Assembly: GCA_934436505.1 (NCBI GenBank)
Contig: CAKSAP010000003.1
Span: 186,001 to 250,000, forward strand
DNA length: 64,000 nucleotides
DNA from: an uncultured Eubacteriales bacterium
GTDB taxonomy: Bacteria; Bacillota; Clostridia; Oscillospirales; Acutalibacteraceae
Direction: 5' to 3'
Shown here one piece after another: positions 32,757-42,209 of this stretch. The position numbers were made by a program, and so were the translations under genes. The first letter of the stretch is position 1. Each line of letters opens with the position of its first letter. Below the pieces are notes generated by a model. The model was given only the letters and a program-made list of their open reading frames with translations, was not told where the DNA came from and did not search any database.

Positions 32757-33616
32757 TATTTATCTCCGAGTAAAGCAGTAATGTTTTCAACAAATTCGTT
32801 GAGGGTAAGAACGCTGTCGTCAATCCTGACGCCCGATTTTTTCATTTCACGGGCAAGGTTTGTTATTTGCGGTATATCAAGTCCGACGCTTCTAAGCAAA
32901 TCCTCTTGCTTAAAGACCTCTTTCGGCGTTCCCTCAAGCAAAAGACGGGAATTATCGATTACCGCAACTCTGTCGGCAAGCACCGCTTCTTCCATAAAGT
33001 GCGTTATGAAAACAACCGACATTCCGTACTCCTTGTTGAGCTTGATAACGGTATCCATAACCTCTTTTCTGCCCTTGGGGTCAAGCATTGCCGTCGGCTC
33101 GTCAAGAAAAATGCACTCGGGGCGCATTGCTATAATGCCTGCTATTGCCACCCTCTGCTTTTGACCGCCCGACAGTTTATGCGGCTCGTGATGTCTGTAT
33201 TCATACATTCCGACCGCCTTGAGCGAGTCATCAACTCTTTTTCTTATTTCCTCTCTCGGAAGCCCTAAATTTTCAGGACCGAAAGCGACGTCCTCTTCTA
33301 CTATTGAAGCTACAATCTGATTGTCGGGATTTTGGAAAACAACGCCGACAGTCTTTCTTATCTCATAAGACAAGTCCTCATCAGCCGTGTCCATACCCTT
33401 GACAAGCACCTTGCCCTCGTTTGGAATAAGTATAGAGTTACTGAGCTTTGCAACCGTCGATTTTCCCGAGCCGTTATGACCGAGAACTGCCACAAATTCG
33501 CCCTTTTTCACATTGAATGTAAAATCACGAATGGCAGGCTCGGGCTGCTGCTCGCCCTCGTCCGCATCATAGCAGAAGGTTACGTTATGAAATTCTACAA
33601 TATTTGTGTTATCCAT
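32756..33616 (-). CDS. ecfA1: Energy-coupling factor ATPase EcfA1
   Basis: 286 aa. Walker A GHNGSGKST, Q-loop FQNPDNQIVAS, signature LSGGQKQRVA, Walker B CIFLDEPTAMLD, H-loop FITHFMEEA. First of the three ECF module genes, 12 bases after the methyltransferase gene. Confidence 0.95.
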   Translation of the reverse strand: MDNTNIVEFHNVTFCYDADEGEQQPEPAIRDFTFNVKKGEFVAVLGHNGSGKSTVAKLSNSILIPNEGKVLVKGMDTADEDLSYEIRKTVGVVFQNPDNQIVASIVEEDVAFGPENLGLPREEIRKRVDDSLKAVGMYEYRHHEPHKLSGGQKQRVAIAGIIAMRPECIFLDEPTAMLDPKGRKEVMDTVIKLNKEYGMSVVFITHFMEEAVLADRVAVIDNSRLLLEGTPKEVFKQEDLLRSVGLDIPQITNLAREMKKSGVRIDDSVLTLNEFVENITALLGDK

Positions 33617-33628
33617 TAAAAAATTCCT

Positions 33629-34492
33629 TTATTTATGCCAAATTGCGGAAGCACCGCAGGGTAATATCATTCCTGTCTGTGTAACGGGAAGTCCGATTTC
33701 ATCGCTTTCAACCACACCGCCGAATTTCGGCTTGATAAGTGCACCTAAAATGTACTGCATAACCGCAGGAGAAAGTCCCGTAGTATATGAATTGATAAGC
33801 ACCATAATCGGATTGTCTGACAAAACCTGTGAGCACAGCTCAACAAACGAATAAACCTCGTTTTCAAGCTTCCAAATCTCTCCGCCCGGACCTCTGCCGT
33901 ATGACGGAGGATCCATAATTATAATGTCGTACTTATTGCCACGGCGGATTTCTCTTTGAACAAATTTAACGCAGTCGTCAACTATCCAACGAACTTTCCT
34001 GTCCGCAACACCCGAAGCAACGGCGTTTTCCTTTGCCCACTGCACCATACCCTTTGAAGCGTCAACGTGGACAACCTCCGCACCTGCCTTTAAGCAAGCA
34101 ACGGTAGCGCCGCCCGTATAAGCAAACAAATTGAGCACCTTAACGGGTCTGCCCGCATTTTTGATAAGCTTTGCGGTATAGTCCCAGTTTACAGCCTGCT
34201 CGGGAAAAATTCCCGTATGCTTAAAGCCCATTGTCTTGACGTTAAAGCTCAAATCGCCGTAGTCGATACTCCAAAACGACGGGATTTTATTTCTAATTTC
34301 CCAATTTCCTCCGCCCGAGCTTGAACGGTGATAAACAGCGTCCGCACGTCGCCACGCAGGGTGCTTTTTCGGAGTTTTCCATATAACCTGTGGGTCGGGA
34401 CGAATAAGAGTTACGTTCCCCCACCTCTCAAGACGTTCGCCGCTTGAACAGTCAAGCAGCTCATAATCCTTCCAATCTGATGTATAGCGCAT
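33629..34492 (-). CDS. Class I SAM-dependent methyltransferase (RlmI/RlmK-like, no PUA domain)
   Basis: 287 aa. LNLFAYTGGATVACLKAGAEVVHVDAS is the SAM-binding motif I of the 23S rRNA m5C/m2G-type family. MDPPSYGRGPGGEIWKLE is motif IV (DPPxY). The N-terminal region is shorter than in RlmI and has no PUA domain. An rRNA target is likely by family, but the exact base is unknown. Three bases after glmM. Confidence 0.88.
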   Translation of the reverse strand: MRYTSDWKDYELLDCSSGERLERWGNVTLIRPDPQVIWKTPKKHPAWRRADAVYHRSSSGGGNWEIRNKIPSFWSIDYGDLSFNVKTMGFKHTGIFPEQAVNWDYTAKLIKNAGRPVKVLNLFAYTGGATVACLKAGAEVVHVDASKGMVQWAKENAVASGVADRKVRWIVDDCVKFVQREIRRGNKYDIIIMDPPSYGRGPGGEIWKLENEVYSFVELCSQVLSDNPIMVLINSYTTGLSPAVMQYILGALIKPKFGGVVESDEIGLPVTQTGMILPCGASAIWHK

Positions 34493-34495
34493 CTG

Positions 34496-35845
34496 TTAAA
34501 CTAACCTTTCTTCAATTACCTTTGCGATACTCTCTGCAAGCGATTTGATTTGATTATAGTCCTCGCCCTCAAGCATTACTCTGACAAGCGGCTCTGTTCC
34601 TGAAACACGAACAAGCACACGGCCTGTATCGCCCAATTCCTCACTCGCCTCACGGATTGCAAGCTGAACCTCCTCGTCCTTATCAAGTCTCGCCTTACCG
34701 AAGTTTGAAACACGGACATTGATAAGCACCTGCGGATAAACCTGCATTTCACTTGCAAGCTCCGAAATCTTTTTGCCCGTAGATTTAAGCACGTTCAAAA
34801 CCTGAATTGCAGACATCTGACCGTCGCCCGTCGTAGCATAGTCAAGGAAAATTATGTGTCCCGACTGCTCTCCGCCGATAACATAGCCGTTCTTGACCAT
34901 TTCCTCAAGAACATATCTGTCGCCGACCTTTGTCTTAACGCAATTTATACCGTTCTTTTCGCAGAACTTGAAAAAGCCCATATTGCTCATTACGGTTACA
35001 ACCGCAGTATTGTTTTTGAGCTTGTTGTTCTCCTTCATAAACTTTGAGCAGACAGCAATAATCTTGTCGCCGTCCACAACCTCGCCGTTTTCGTCAACGA
35101 CCAAAAGTCTGTCGGCATCGCCGTCAAACGCAAAGCCTATATCGCATTTGTTTTCAACAACAAATTTCTGAAGCTGCTCAAGATGAGTTGAACCGCAGTT
35201 TTCGTTTATGTTAGTGCCGTTCGGCGTTTCGTTGATAATACAGCATTTCGCACCGAGCCTTGTAAACAACGCTCTTGCGGTAACGGAGGCGGAGCCGTTT
35301 GCACAGTCAAGAGCAATTTTCATACCCTTGAAATCGCCGTCTGCTGTCATTGCCAGATGGAAAATATAGTCGTCAACAGCCTTTGACGAGAAGGATATTT
35401 TACCGACATCGCCACCCAAAACAACGGGCGGAAGCTTTGTTTCGTCAAGGATAATCTCCTCAATTTCATTTTCAAGCTCATCGGGTAATTTATAGCCGTT
35501 GCCCTGAAAAATCTTAATACCGTTATACTCGCACGGATTATGCGAAGCGGAAATCATAACGCCTGCGTCATAATCGTATTCCTTTACGAGAAAAGCCACG
35601 GCAGGAGTGGGTACAACGTCGATTATAAGCACATCTGCGCCGACAGAGCAAAGTCCTGCGCCGATAGCCGCCGCCAACATATGAGACGAAGCTCTTGTGT
35701 CCATTCCTATTAAAACCTTAGGCTTATGAGCACAGCTTTCGGTAAGCACCATTGCCGCTGCTCTGCCTATTTTCATTGCAAGCTCGCAAGTTAATTCACT
35801 GTTTGCGACGCCTCTTGCGCCGTCTGTTCCGAACAATCTTCCCAT
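34496..35845 (-). CDS. glmM: Phosphoglucosamine mutase
   Basis: 449 aa. It interconverts glucosamine-6-P and glucosamine-1-P for peptidoglycan. The active serine is in GVMISASHNPCEYNGIK, the metal loop in FAFDGDADRLL, the sugar loop in IGGEQSGHII, and the phosphate loop in RVSGTEPLVRVM. Opening GRLFGTDGARGVAN is diagnostic of GlmM. Confidence 0.97.
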   Translation of the reverse strand: MGRLFGTDGARGVANSELTCELAMKIGRAAAMVLTESCAHKPKVLIGMDTRASSHMLAAAIGAGLCSVGADVLIIDVVPTPAVAFLVKEYDYDAGVMISASHNPCEYNGIKIFQGNGYKLPDELENEIEEIILDETKLPPVVLGGDVGKISFSSKAVDDYIFHLAMTADGDFKGMKIALDCANGSASVTARALFTRLGAKCCIINETPNGTNINENCGSTHLEQLQKFVVENKCDIGFAFDGDADRLLVVDENGEVVDGDKIIAVCSKFMKENNKLKNNTAVVTVMSNMGFFKFCEKNGINCVKTKVGDRYVLEEMVKNGYVIGGEQSGHIIFLDYATTGDGQMSAIQVLNVLKSTGKKISELASEMQVYPQVLINVRVSNFGKARLDKDEEVQLAIREASEELGDTGRVLVRVSGTEPLVRVMLEGEDYNQIKSLAESIAKVIEERLV

Positions 35846-35874
35846 ATTAAAATCCTCCGAACATAATTTAATTA

Positions 35875-36915
35875 TTACATATCAAGCTTTTGCTGACCGT
35901 TTGAAGCGTCTCCGAACGGAATACCGAGATGCTCATACGCAAGCGGAGTTACAACCCTGCCCCTCGGTGTTTTTGACAAAAAGCCAATCTGCATAAGATA
36001 AGGCTCGTAAACGTCCTCAATAGTAACTGCCTCTTCGCCTATTGTAGCGGCGATTGTTTCAAGTCCAACGGGGCCGCCCTTGTAATTTTTAATCATTGAG
36101 GTCAAAAGAAGTCTGTCGATCAAGTCAAGTCCCAATTCGTCGATTTCCATTCTTCCGAGAGCTATTTTTGCGGTGTCAACGGTTATAGTGCCGTTACCCA
36201 TTACCTCGGCAAAATCCCTTGCACGCTTGAGAAGTCTGTTTGCAATTCTCGGCGTACCTCTTGAACGGGAAGCGATTTCAAGCGCACCCTCGTCATCAAT
36301 GGCAATTCCGAGTATTCCGGCACTTCTTTTAACAATCATAGCCAATTCCTCGGGAGTGTACATTTCAAGACGGCTGACAACGCCGAATCTGTCACGAAGC
36401 GGTGCGGAAAGCTGACCTGCCCTCGTCGTTGCACCGACAAGCGTAAACCTCGGCAAATCAAGTCTTATGCTTCTTGCCGAAGGACCTTTGCCGATAATAA
36501 TATCAAGCGCATTATCCTCCATAGCAGGATAAAGAACTTCCTCAACGCTCCTTGAAAGGCGGTGAATTTCGTCTATGAAAAGCACGTCGCCGTCATTCAG
36601 GTTTGTAAGAAGTGCCGCAAGGTCGCCCTGCTTTTCAATCGCAGGACCCGAGGTAACTCTCATCTGCACGCCCATTTCATTGGCAATTATGCCCGAAAGA
36701 GTAGTTTTTCCGAGTCCGGGAGGTCCGTAGAGCAGCACGTGGTCAAGCACATCTCCCCTTGCCTTTGCCGCATCGATATAAATTTTAAGATTTTCCTTTG
36801 CTTTCTCCTGTCCGATATATTCATTAAATGTTTTCGGTCTTAAAGAGGTTTCAATATCATTGTCAACCTCGTTCAAGTCGGGAGAAACAATCCTGTTTTC
36901 GTTATCAAAATCCAT
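35875..36915 (-). CDS. ruvB: Holliday junction branch-migration ATPase RuvB
   Basis: 346 aa. LRPKTFNEYIGQEKAKENL, Walker A GPPGLGKTT, Walker B VLFIDEIHRL, sensor/arginine-finger segment LPRFTLVGATTRAGQLSAPLRDRFG, C-terminal winged helix with QIGFLSKTPRGRV. It drives branch migration with RuvA; ruvC, ruvA and ruvB are consecutive. Confidence 0.98.
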   Translation of the reverse strand: MDFDNENRIVSPDLNEVDNDIETSLRPKTFNEYIGQEKAKENLKIYIDAAKARGDVLDHVLLYGPPGLGKTTLSGIIANEMGVQMRVTSGPAIEKQGDLAALLTNLNDGDVLFIDEIHRLSRSVEEVLYPAMEDNALDIIIGKGPSARSIRLDLPRFTLVGATTRAGQLSAPLRDRFGVVSRLEMYTPEELAMIVKRSAGILGIAIDDEGALEIASRSRGTPRIANRLLKRARDFAEVMGNGTITVDTAKIALGRMEIDELGLDLIDRLLLTSMIKNYKGGPVGLETIAATIGEEAVTIEDVYEPYLMQIGFLSKTPRGRVVTPLAYEHLGIPFGDASNGQQKLDM

Positions 36916-36924
36916 TTTTTACTC

Positions 36925-37530
36925 CTATATCATCGAAAGCTGCTTCAAAGCCTGCTTAATCATTTCCTCAACGCTCAAATCCTGACTTAACTTTCCGACA
37001 GCGACTGCCGCCTCAGATTGCGAATAACCGAGCATTGTAAGTGCCGAAACAGCCTCCGAAGCATTGCCCGAAGCCGAAACGGTGCTTGCCGCCGCAATAT
37101 CTGTGCCGACGGACTGCAAATCAAGTCCCTTTGCAAGTTTATCTTTAAGTTCGAGTACAATTCTCTGTGCGATTTTATTACCCACGCCGTTAGCCCTTGT
37201 AATTGCCTTTGTATCGCCTGCGGCAATGCTCAAAGCAAGCTGCTCAGGTGTCATTTCTGAGAGCACCGCCAACGCCATTTTTGCGCCTACGCCCGAAACG
37301 GAAATAAGTATTTTATAGCATTCAAGCTCCTGCTGCGTGTAAAAGCCGTAGAGGTCAAGTGCATCCTCTTTAACATTCAAATAAGTGAAAAGCGTAACCT
37401 TTTCGCCTGTTTTTGCGACGTTTTTAAGAGTATTGCTTGTAGCGAAGCACTTGAAAGCAACACCGTTACAATCAATCGCAACGCACTGTGCATCAAAATA
37501 AACAACGTTTCCCGTTATAGAATAAAACAT
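36925..37530 (-). CDS. ruvA: Holliday junction DNA-binding protein RuvA
   Basis: 201 aa: N-terminal OB domain (MFYSITGNVVYFDAQCVAID), two helix-hairpin-helix motifs (LISVSGVGAKMALAVLS, ITRANGVGNKIAQRIVLEL), an Ala/Ser-rich linker, and the RuvB-contacting C-domain (EAVSALTMLGYSQSEAAVAV). Confidence 0.98.
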   Translation of the reverse strand: MFYSITGNVVYFDAQCVAIDCNGVAFKCFATSNTLKNVAKTGEKVTLFTYLNVKEDALDLYGFYTQQELECYKILISVSGVGAKMALAVLSEMTPEQLALSIAAGDTKAITRANGVGNKIAQRIVLELKDKLAKGLDLQSVGTDIAAASTVSASGNASEAVSALTMLGYSQSEAAVAVGKLSQDLSVEEMIKQALKQLSMI

Positions 37531-37539
37531 TCAAATTCC

Positions 37540-38040
37540 TCATTTCAAATTTTTGAGCTTTCCCATAAGCGAACCGCTTGAATGAGCGTGACATATCGCC
37601 ATTGCAAGAGCGTCCGCCGTATCGTCGGGCTTCGGAACTTTTTCAAGGTTCAAAATTACCCTTGTCATCTCCTGCACCTGCTTTTTTTCGGCTCTGCCGT
37701 AGCCGACAACGCTTTGCTTTACCTGAAGCGGAGTATATTCGAAAATTTCAGCCTTGTGACGGTAAGCTGCAAGCACGGTTACGCCTCTCGCCTGCGCAAC
37801 GTCAATTACCGTTTTTGCGTTGGTGTTATAGAAAAGCTTTTCAATCGCCATAGCCTGCGGATGATACTTTTCAAAAATCATATTCAAGTCCCTGTCGATA
37901 ACGTCAAGCCTTTCAACAAAGGGCATTCCCGCAGGAGTTGTGATAGCTCCGTAGTCAAGAACCTGAAATCTGTTAGCCTCATAATTTATAACGCCGTAGC
38001 CGACAATGGCATAGCCGGGGTCAATTCCCAAAATTATCAT
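37540..38040 (-). CDS. ruvC: Crossover junction endodeoxyribonuclease RuvC
   Basis: 166 aa from ATG 38040 (MIILGIDPG). The start is chosen because the family begins right at the ILGIDPG catalytic Asp motif, although the GGAG lies 12 bases away and an ATG six codons earlier exists. AIEKLFYNTNAKTVID and KPDDTADALAMAICHAH hold the other acidic residues. First gene of the long operon. Confidence 0.95.
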   Translation of the reverse strand: MIILGIDPGYAIVGYGVINYEANRFQVLDYGAITTPAGMPFVERLDVIDRDLNMIFEKYHPQAMAIEKLFYNTNAKTVIDVAQARGVTVLAAYRHKAEIFEYTPLQVKQSVVGYGRAEKKQVQEMTRVILNLEKVPKPDDTADALAMAICHAHSSGSLMGKLKNLK

Positions 38041-38076
38041 TTTTACATAATACTCCATATTAACTATATGTTGATA

Positions 38077-38105
38077 ATTATACTACAAACCCTTAATAAT
38101 AGCAA
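38077..38105 (-). promoter_or_regulatory. Promoter of the ruvC-led operon
   Basis: TTGCTA (38105-38100) and TATAAT (38082-38077) on the minus strand, 17-bp spacer, just beyond the der terminator. Transcription would start about 30 bases before ruvC. Confidence 0.7.
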
Positions 38106-38109
38106 GAAA

Positions 38110-38134
38110 AAAGGAGTGAAAAATTCACTCCTTT
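38110..38134 (-). terminator. Terminator after der
   Basis: AAAGGAGTGAA-aaa-TTCACTCCTTT, a perfect 11-bp stem. On the minus strand the stem is followed by TTTTTTC. It ends the rpmF/DUF512/der transcripts. Confidence 0.8.
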
Positions 38135-38165
38135 AATACTGTTATTCAAGCTCTTTTTCAGTGGC

Positions 38166-39509
38166 TTATTTATAGTCCTTTTTGCCGTTCTTTTCCCTTT
38201 CTCTGATAACAAATCTTGTCGGCGTTCCCTCAAGTCCGAAAACCTCACGGATTTGGTTGTCGATATAACGCTGGTAGCTGTAATGGAAAAGGTCCTTGCT
38301 GTTTACAAAGCAAACAAATGTAGGCGGTCTTGTAGACGCCTGTGTCATATAGTAAATTTTAAGGCGCTTGCCCTTATCCGTGGGCGGCTGAACTCTTGTG
38401 GTAGCGGCAGAAAGCACCTCGTTGAGCCTACCTGTTGAAATACGCATTGAATTCTGCTCATTTACGAACTTTATAAGCTCAAAAAGTCGGTCAAGTCTTT
38501 GACCCGTCTTTGCGGAAATGAAGATAATCGGCGCATAGCTCATAAAACCAAAATCGTTCATAAGCTTTTTTCTTTCCTTATCCATTGTTTTGCCGTCCTT
38601 ATCGACAGCATCCCACTTATTGACTGCGATAATGCAAGCCTTTCCGAGGTCATGGGCAATGCCTGCAACCTTTGAGTCCTGCTCGGTAAAGCCCTCCGTG
38701 CCGTCAATCATAATAACGCACACATCGGCTCTTTCAACAGCCATTCTTGCACGGATAACGGAATATTTTTCAATTTGATCCTCAACCTTGCTCTTGCGGC
38801 GAAGTCCTGCGGTATCAATGAACACAAACTCGCCGTACTCATTTGAAATCAAGGTGTCTGTCGAGTCTCTCGTTGTACCTGCAATATTTGAAACAATCGC
38901 TCTTTCCTCGCCCGAAATAGCGTTTATAAGCGAGGATTTGCCGACGTTAGGCTTACCGATAACGGCAACCTTAATTTTATCCTCGTCATATTCGCCCTGC
39001 TCCTCGTCGGGAAGATATTTGATAATCTCGTCAAGCAAATCGCCCGTACCGTGACCGTGAACGGAAGAAACCGCAACGGGATCGCCGAGTCCGAGATTGT
39101 AAAATTCGTAAAAATCGGGCGGAACATCGCCGATTGTATCGCACTTATTAACGCACAAAACAATGGGCTTACCGCTTTTTTGAAGCATTTGAGCCACTTC
39201 GGTATCGGTAGCAACTACGCCCGAGCGTACATCTGTTACAAGGACAATAACATCTGCGCTTTCAATGGCAAGCTGTGCCTGACGGCGCATCTGCGAAAGA
39301 ATAATATCGTCCGAATACGGCTCAATACCGCCTGTATCGACAAGAAGCATATTTCTGCCGAGCCATTCGCAGTCTCCGTATATTCTGTCTCTCGTAACGC
39401 CGGGAGTATCGTCAACGATAGAAAGGCGTTTTCCTATAAGCTTGTTAAAAAGTGTGCTTTTGCCGACGTTCGGTCTGCCGACAATCGCAATTACGGGTCT
39501 TGACATCAT
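38166..39509 (-). CDS. der: Ribosome biogenesis GTPase Der (EngA)
   Basis: 447 aa with the family's unique two tandem G domains: GRPNVGKST / DTGG / NKCD in the first and GKPNVGKSS / DTAG / NKWD in the second. A C-terminal KH-like domain follows (RPPTFVCFVNSKDLFHYSYQRYIDNQIRE). Its ATG overlaps the DUF512 stop (ATGA). Confidence 0.98.
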   Translation of the reverse strand: MMSRPVIAIVGRPNVGKSTLFNKLIGKRLSIVDDTPGVTRDRIYGDCEWLGRNMLLVDTGGIEPYSDDIILSQMRRQAQLAIESADVIVLVTDVRSGVVATDTEVAQMLQKSGKPIVLCVNKCDTIGDVPPDFYEFYNLGLGDPVAVSSVHGHGTGDLLDEIIKYLPDEEQGEYDEDKIKVAVIGKPNVGKSSLINAISGEERAIVSNIAGTTRDSTDTLISNEYGEFVFIDTAGLRRKSKVEDQIEKYSVIRARMAVERADVCVIMIDGTEGFTEQDSKVAGIAHDLGKACIIAVNKWDAVDKDGKTMDKERKKLMNDFGFMSYAPIIFISAKTGQRLDRLFELIKFVNEQNSMRISTGRLNEVLSAATTRVQPPTDKGKRLKIYYMTQASTRPPTFVCFVNSKDLFHYSYQRYIDNQIREVFGLEGTPTRFVIREREKNGKKDYK

Positions 39510-40819
39510 TCCACCCCCAAAATATTTTTAAGTAGCTGCGTTCCGTCGTTTTGTGTCGGAACTATTCTAATATTCAATTCCTTTTCGGCTTGCTTTAGCG
39601 TAATATCGTCAAGGAATTTGTTTTTATCCGTTGAATGCGATGTGTAATCTATCGTCATAACAAGCGGTATCAAAAGGCAATCGCCAAGCGGCTTGTCCTT
39701 TAATTGAGCAATTAAATCCGTTCCCGTCAAAAGTCCTGCAACGGTAATATTTTCGCCGAAAAAGTTGTTTATGATTTCAACAACATTGACCTTGACGCCG
39801 AATTTTTCCTCCTGCACCCTCGCAAGCTCGCACATAAGCGGATAAGCACCCTTGCCCGTTGCAAGCGTAATTTCCCTGTTGACGGGCTTTACGTCCAATT
39901 CATTGACCGCCTCATAAAATTCATCACGAAGCGAAGTCCAAAGACCGACGCCGTTGTCAATCTGCGGATATTCGTCATAATATTCTTCTTGCGGCATTTC
40001 TCTGCCTGCAAGCAGGAAAAATTCATCGGCTGGATAGGCAAGTCTTATGCCGTTTTCCGCCTTGAATTTCGACGAAAATCCCTCGATTATATCTATCGTT
40101 TCCCCTGCCGTCTGCTTGTCATACGGCTTTAAGGGGTAGAGACCGTCACGGAATTTTGTAAGTCCTACGGGCACGGCGGCAATGCTCTGCACAGACGGAT
40201 ACATCTTCGCAAGCTCCGTAAGGCTGAAGCGAAGCTCCTCGCCGTCATTAACACCCGGACACAAAACAAGCTGTGCGTTTATTTTAATGCCTGCATCGGC
40301 AAAACGCTTGATAATCGAAAGGCACTTGCCTGCATTTTTGTTGTTCATCATCTTAACCCTTAATTCAGGGTTCATTGTGTGAACGGAAATGTTTACGGGA
40401 CTTATGTGCATGACGATAATTCGCTCAATCTCGTGCTCGGTAAGGTTTGTGAGCGTAACATAGTTTCCGAAAAGGAATGAAAGACGTGAATCGTCGTCCT
40501 TAAAGTAAAGGCTTTCACGCATACCCTTCGGAAGCTGGTCAATAAAGCAAAATATGCATTTATTGCGACAGCTGTGCTGCTTGTCCATAAGGAAAGTCTC
40601 GAACTTAATGCCGACGTTTTCATCGGTAGCCTTTATCCTTACAGTCTTACCCTTCGAGGTCAAAAATTCCATTTCGACAGGTAAAAAGCTCATATAAAAG
40701 TCGTAGTCAAGCACGTCGTCAACCTCTTTCGAGTCAATCGAAACAAGCTTATCCCCTGCTCTGACGCCGAAAAACCAGCATTTCGAAAAGGGTTTTACCT
40801 CATTGATAATAACAGCCAC
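39506..40819 (-). CDS. DUF512 radical-SAM-like protein with PDZ domain
   Basis: 437 aa. The N-terminal PDZ-like segment (FGVRAGDKLVSIDSKEV) is followed by the iron-sulfur site CRNKCIFCFIDQLP (Cx3Cx2C). SPVNISVHTMNPELRVKMMNNKNAG and LVLCPGVNDGEEL are barrel blocks. The C-terminal DUF512 region contains NFFGENITVAGLLTG. The genomic partnership with der is conserved in Clostridia. Reaction unknown. Confidence 0.92.
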   Translation of the reverse strand: MAVIINEVKPFSKCWFFGVRAGDKLVSIDSKEVDDVLDYDFYMSFLPVEMEFLTSKGKTVRIKATDENVGIKFETFLMDKQHSCRNKCIFCFIDQLPKGMRESLYFKDDDSRLSFLFGNYVTLTNLTEHEIERIIVMHISPVNISVHTMNPELRVKMMNNKNAGKCLSIIKRFADAGIKINAQLVLCPGVNDGEELRFSLTELAKMYPSVQSIAAVPVGLTKFRDGLYPLKPYDKQTAGETIDIIEGFSSKFKAENGIRLAYPADEFFLLAGREMPQEEYYDEYPQIDNGVGLWTSLRDEFYEAVNELDVKPVNREITLATGKGAYPLMCELARVQEEKFGVKVNVVEIINNFFGENITVAGLLTGTDLIAQLKDKPLGDCLLIPLVMTIDYTSHSTDKNKFLDDITLKQAEKELNIRIVPTQNDGTQLLKNILGVE

Positions 40820-40905
40820 ACGCTCACCTCATTTCCTCAACGATAAAAAGGCGGGGAAGATACTTCTTCTCCACCTTCTGCTCAACCTTGTAAAACAAAG
40901 ATGCG

Positions 40906-41091
40906 TTAAGCCTCTTCTTTAACAACAACCTGTCTGCCGTTATAATGGCCGCATACTGCACAAACTCTGTGAGCTCTCTTGTACTCACCGCAGTTAGGGC
41001 ACTTCTGAAGCTCGGGAGCGCTCATCTTCCAAACGCTTGAACGTCTCTTGTCTCTTCTTGCTTTTGAAACTCTTCTCTTCGGTACTGCCAT
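40906..41091 (-). CDS. rpmF: 50S ribosomal protein L32
   Basis: 61 aa: MAVPKRRVSKARRDKRRSS opening, then CPNCGEYKRAHRVCAVCGHY, the four-cysteine zinc form of L32. It is preceded by yceD, the usual pair. The 86-base gap after it shows no feature. Confidence 0.98.
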   Translation of the reverse strand: MAVPKRRVSKARRDKRRSSVWKMSAPELQKCPNCGEYKRAHRVCAVCGHYNGRQVVVKEEA

Positions 41092-41125
41092 TTTAATATC
41101 TCCTTTATGTCCTTAATATACTTGT

Positions 41126-41599
41126 TTACTCGAGGAACTTTTTTAACGCTTCAAGCCTTGGGTCAATCGGCTTTTTGCAATCACATTTTCCCTCGTTCAG
41201 ATTTGTACCGCAATAAGGGCAAAGTCCCTTACAATCCTCACGGCACAATATTTTGGTCGGCAAGGATAAAAGTATGTCCTCTCTGATAAGCTCGTCAAGA
41301 TTGAAATGCATATCCTCCACAAGATAGAGTTCACAATTCTCATCATCATTAAGCTTGGAAACCAATGTATGCTCAAACGGCAATACTGTTTCACGCTTAA
41401 CGTCTGCGGCACAGCGGTCGCAGGAAGCTTCGATTGTAAACCTTGCATTTCCCTCTAACAAGACAATGCCTGCACGGTTTTTAACGCAGCCGTCAACATT
41501 AACCGAACGGATAATGTCACAGTCATCGGGTGTAAATTCATAGGAAAAATCCTTTGAAGCACCTTCAATATTAAAAATCGTTTCAAGCTCAATAAACAT
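41126..41599 (-). CDS. YceD/DUF177 family protein
   Basis: 157 aa from ATG 41599 (GAGGTG upstream). CDRCAADVKRETVLPFEHTL and DLDELIREDILLSLPTKILC-type blocks (here FNLDELIREDILLSLPTK) are family hallmarks. The tail CREDCKGLCPYCGTNLNEGKCDC is a zinc-binding end. The family is linked to 23S rRNA metabolism and is nearly always upstream of rpmF, as here. Confidence 0.93.
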   Translation of the reverse strand: MFIELETIFNIEGASKDFSYEFTPDDCDIIRSVNVDGCVKNRAGIVLLEGNARFTIEASCDRCAADVKRETVLPFEHTLVSKLNDDENCELYLVEDMHFNLDELIREDILLSLPTKILCREDCKGLCPYCGTNLNEGKCDCKKPIDPRLEALKKFLE

Positions 41600-41740
41600 A
41601 CTACACCTCGTCAAAGTAGCACAAATATTATATACATATTACGGGCATTTGTCAACCGTTAAATTTATTTTCCCTAAATATCTTTTTACAAGCAAACTGC
41701 CGCCGTGAAATCACAGCGGCAATGCTATCAAAAATCAAGC

Positions 41741-42160
41741 TCAGTTAATCTTTTTGCAATACTCAAACATTCTCTCGGGAAGATTCTCGAGGTCTGTTGA
41801 AATTGTAAATGTGAAGTGTGTGTCTGTGATTTTTGCAAGCTCGTCAACCTTCTTGAGGAAATCCGCAAGAGCCTCATAATCTCTGCCGCCGATTCTGAAG
41901 GTAGCGTCAACGAGAATGTCTGTTATATCGTGGTCGCCTGCACAAAGTCCGCTCAAAAATCCGTAGAATGCGTCAAATCCGCTGACAGAATAGCTGTCTG
42001 TAGAAACAAGTCTTGCACGGTGACTTACGTCGTATGTAAGCTTAGTCTCCTTTTCAACGCAGATAACGTTGCCGTTTGATTTCTCAATCGCATCGTTGAC
42101 GTTATCAACCAAAATCTTTGTTTTGCCTGAACCCTTGTGACCGATTATAAGAGATACCAT
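41741..42160 (-). CDS. Small P-loop NTPase, 139 aa
   Basis: ATG 42160 has AGGAGGAG upstream. Walker A GHKGSGKTK lies near the N-terminus and ITDILVDATFRIGG is a possible Walker B. FTFTISTDLENLPERMF ends the core. It is too short for PilT or a helicase; sometimes annotated as twitching-motility ATPase in gut Clostridia. Fifty bases after pgi. Role unknown. Confidence 0.75.
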   Translation of the reverse strand: MVSLIIGHKGSGKTKILVDNVNDAIEKSNGNVICVEKETKLTYDVSHRARLVSTDSYSVSGFDAFYGFLSGLCAGDHDITDILVDATFRIGGRDYEALADFLKKVDELAKITDTHFTFTISTDLENLPERMFEYCKKIN

Positions 42161-42209
42161 ATTATCTCCTCCTGTGTATTTATTTATGACCGCTTGTGCG
42201 GTAATTTCC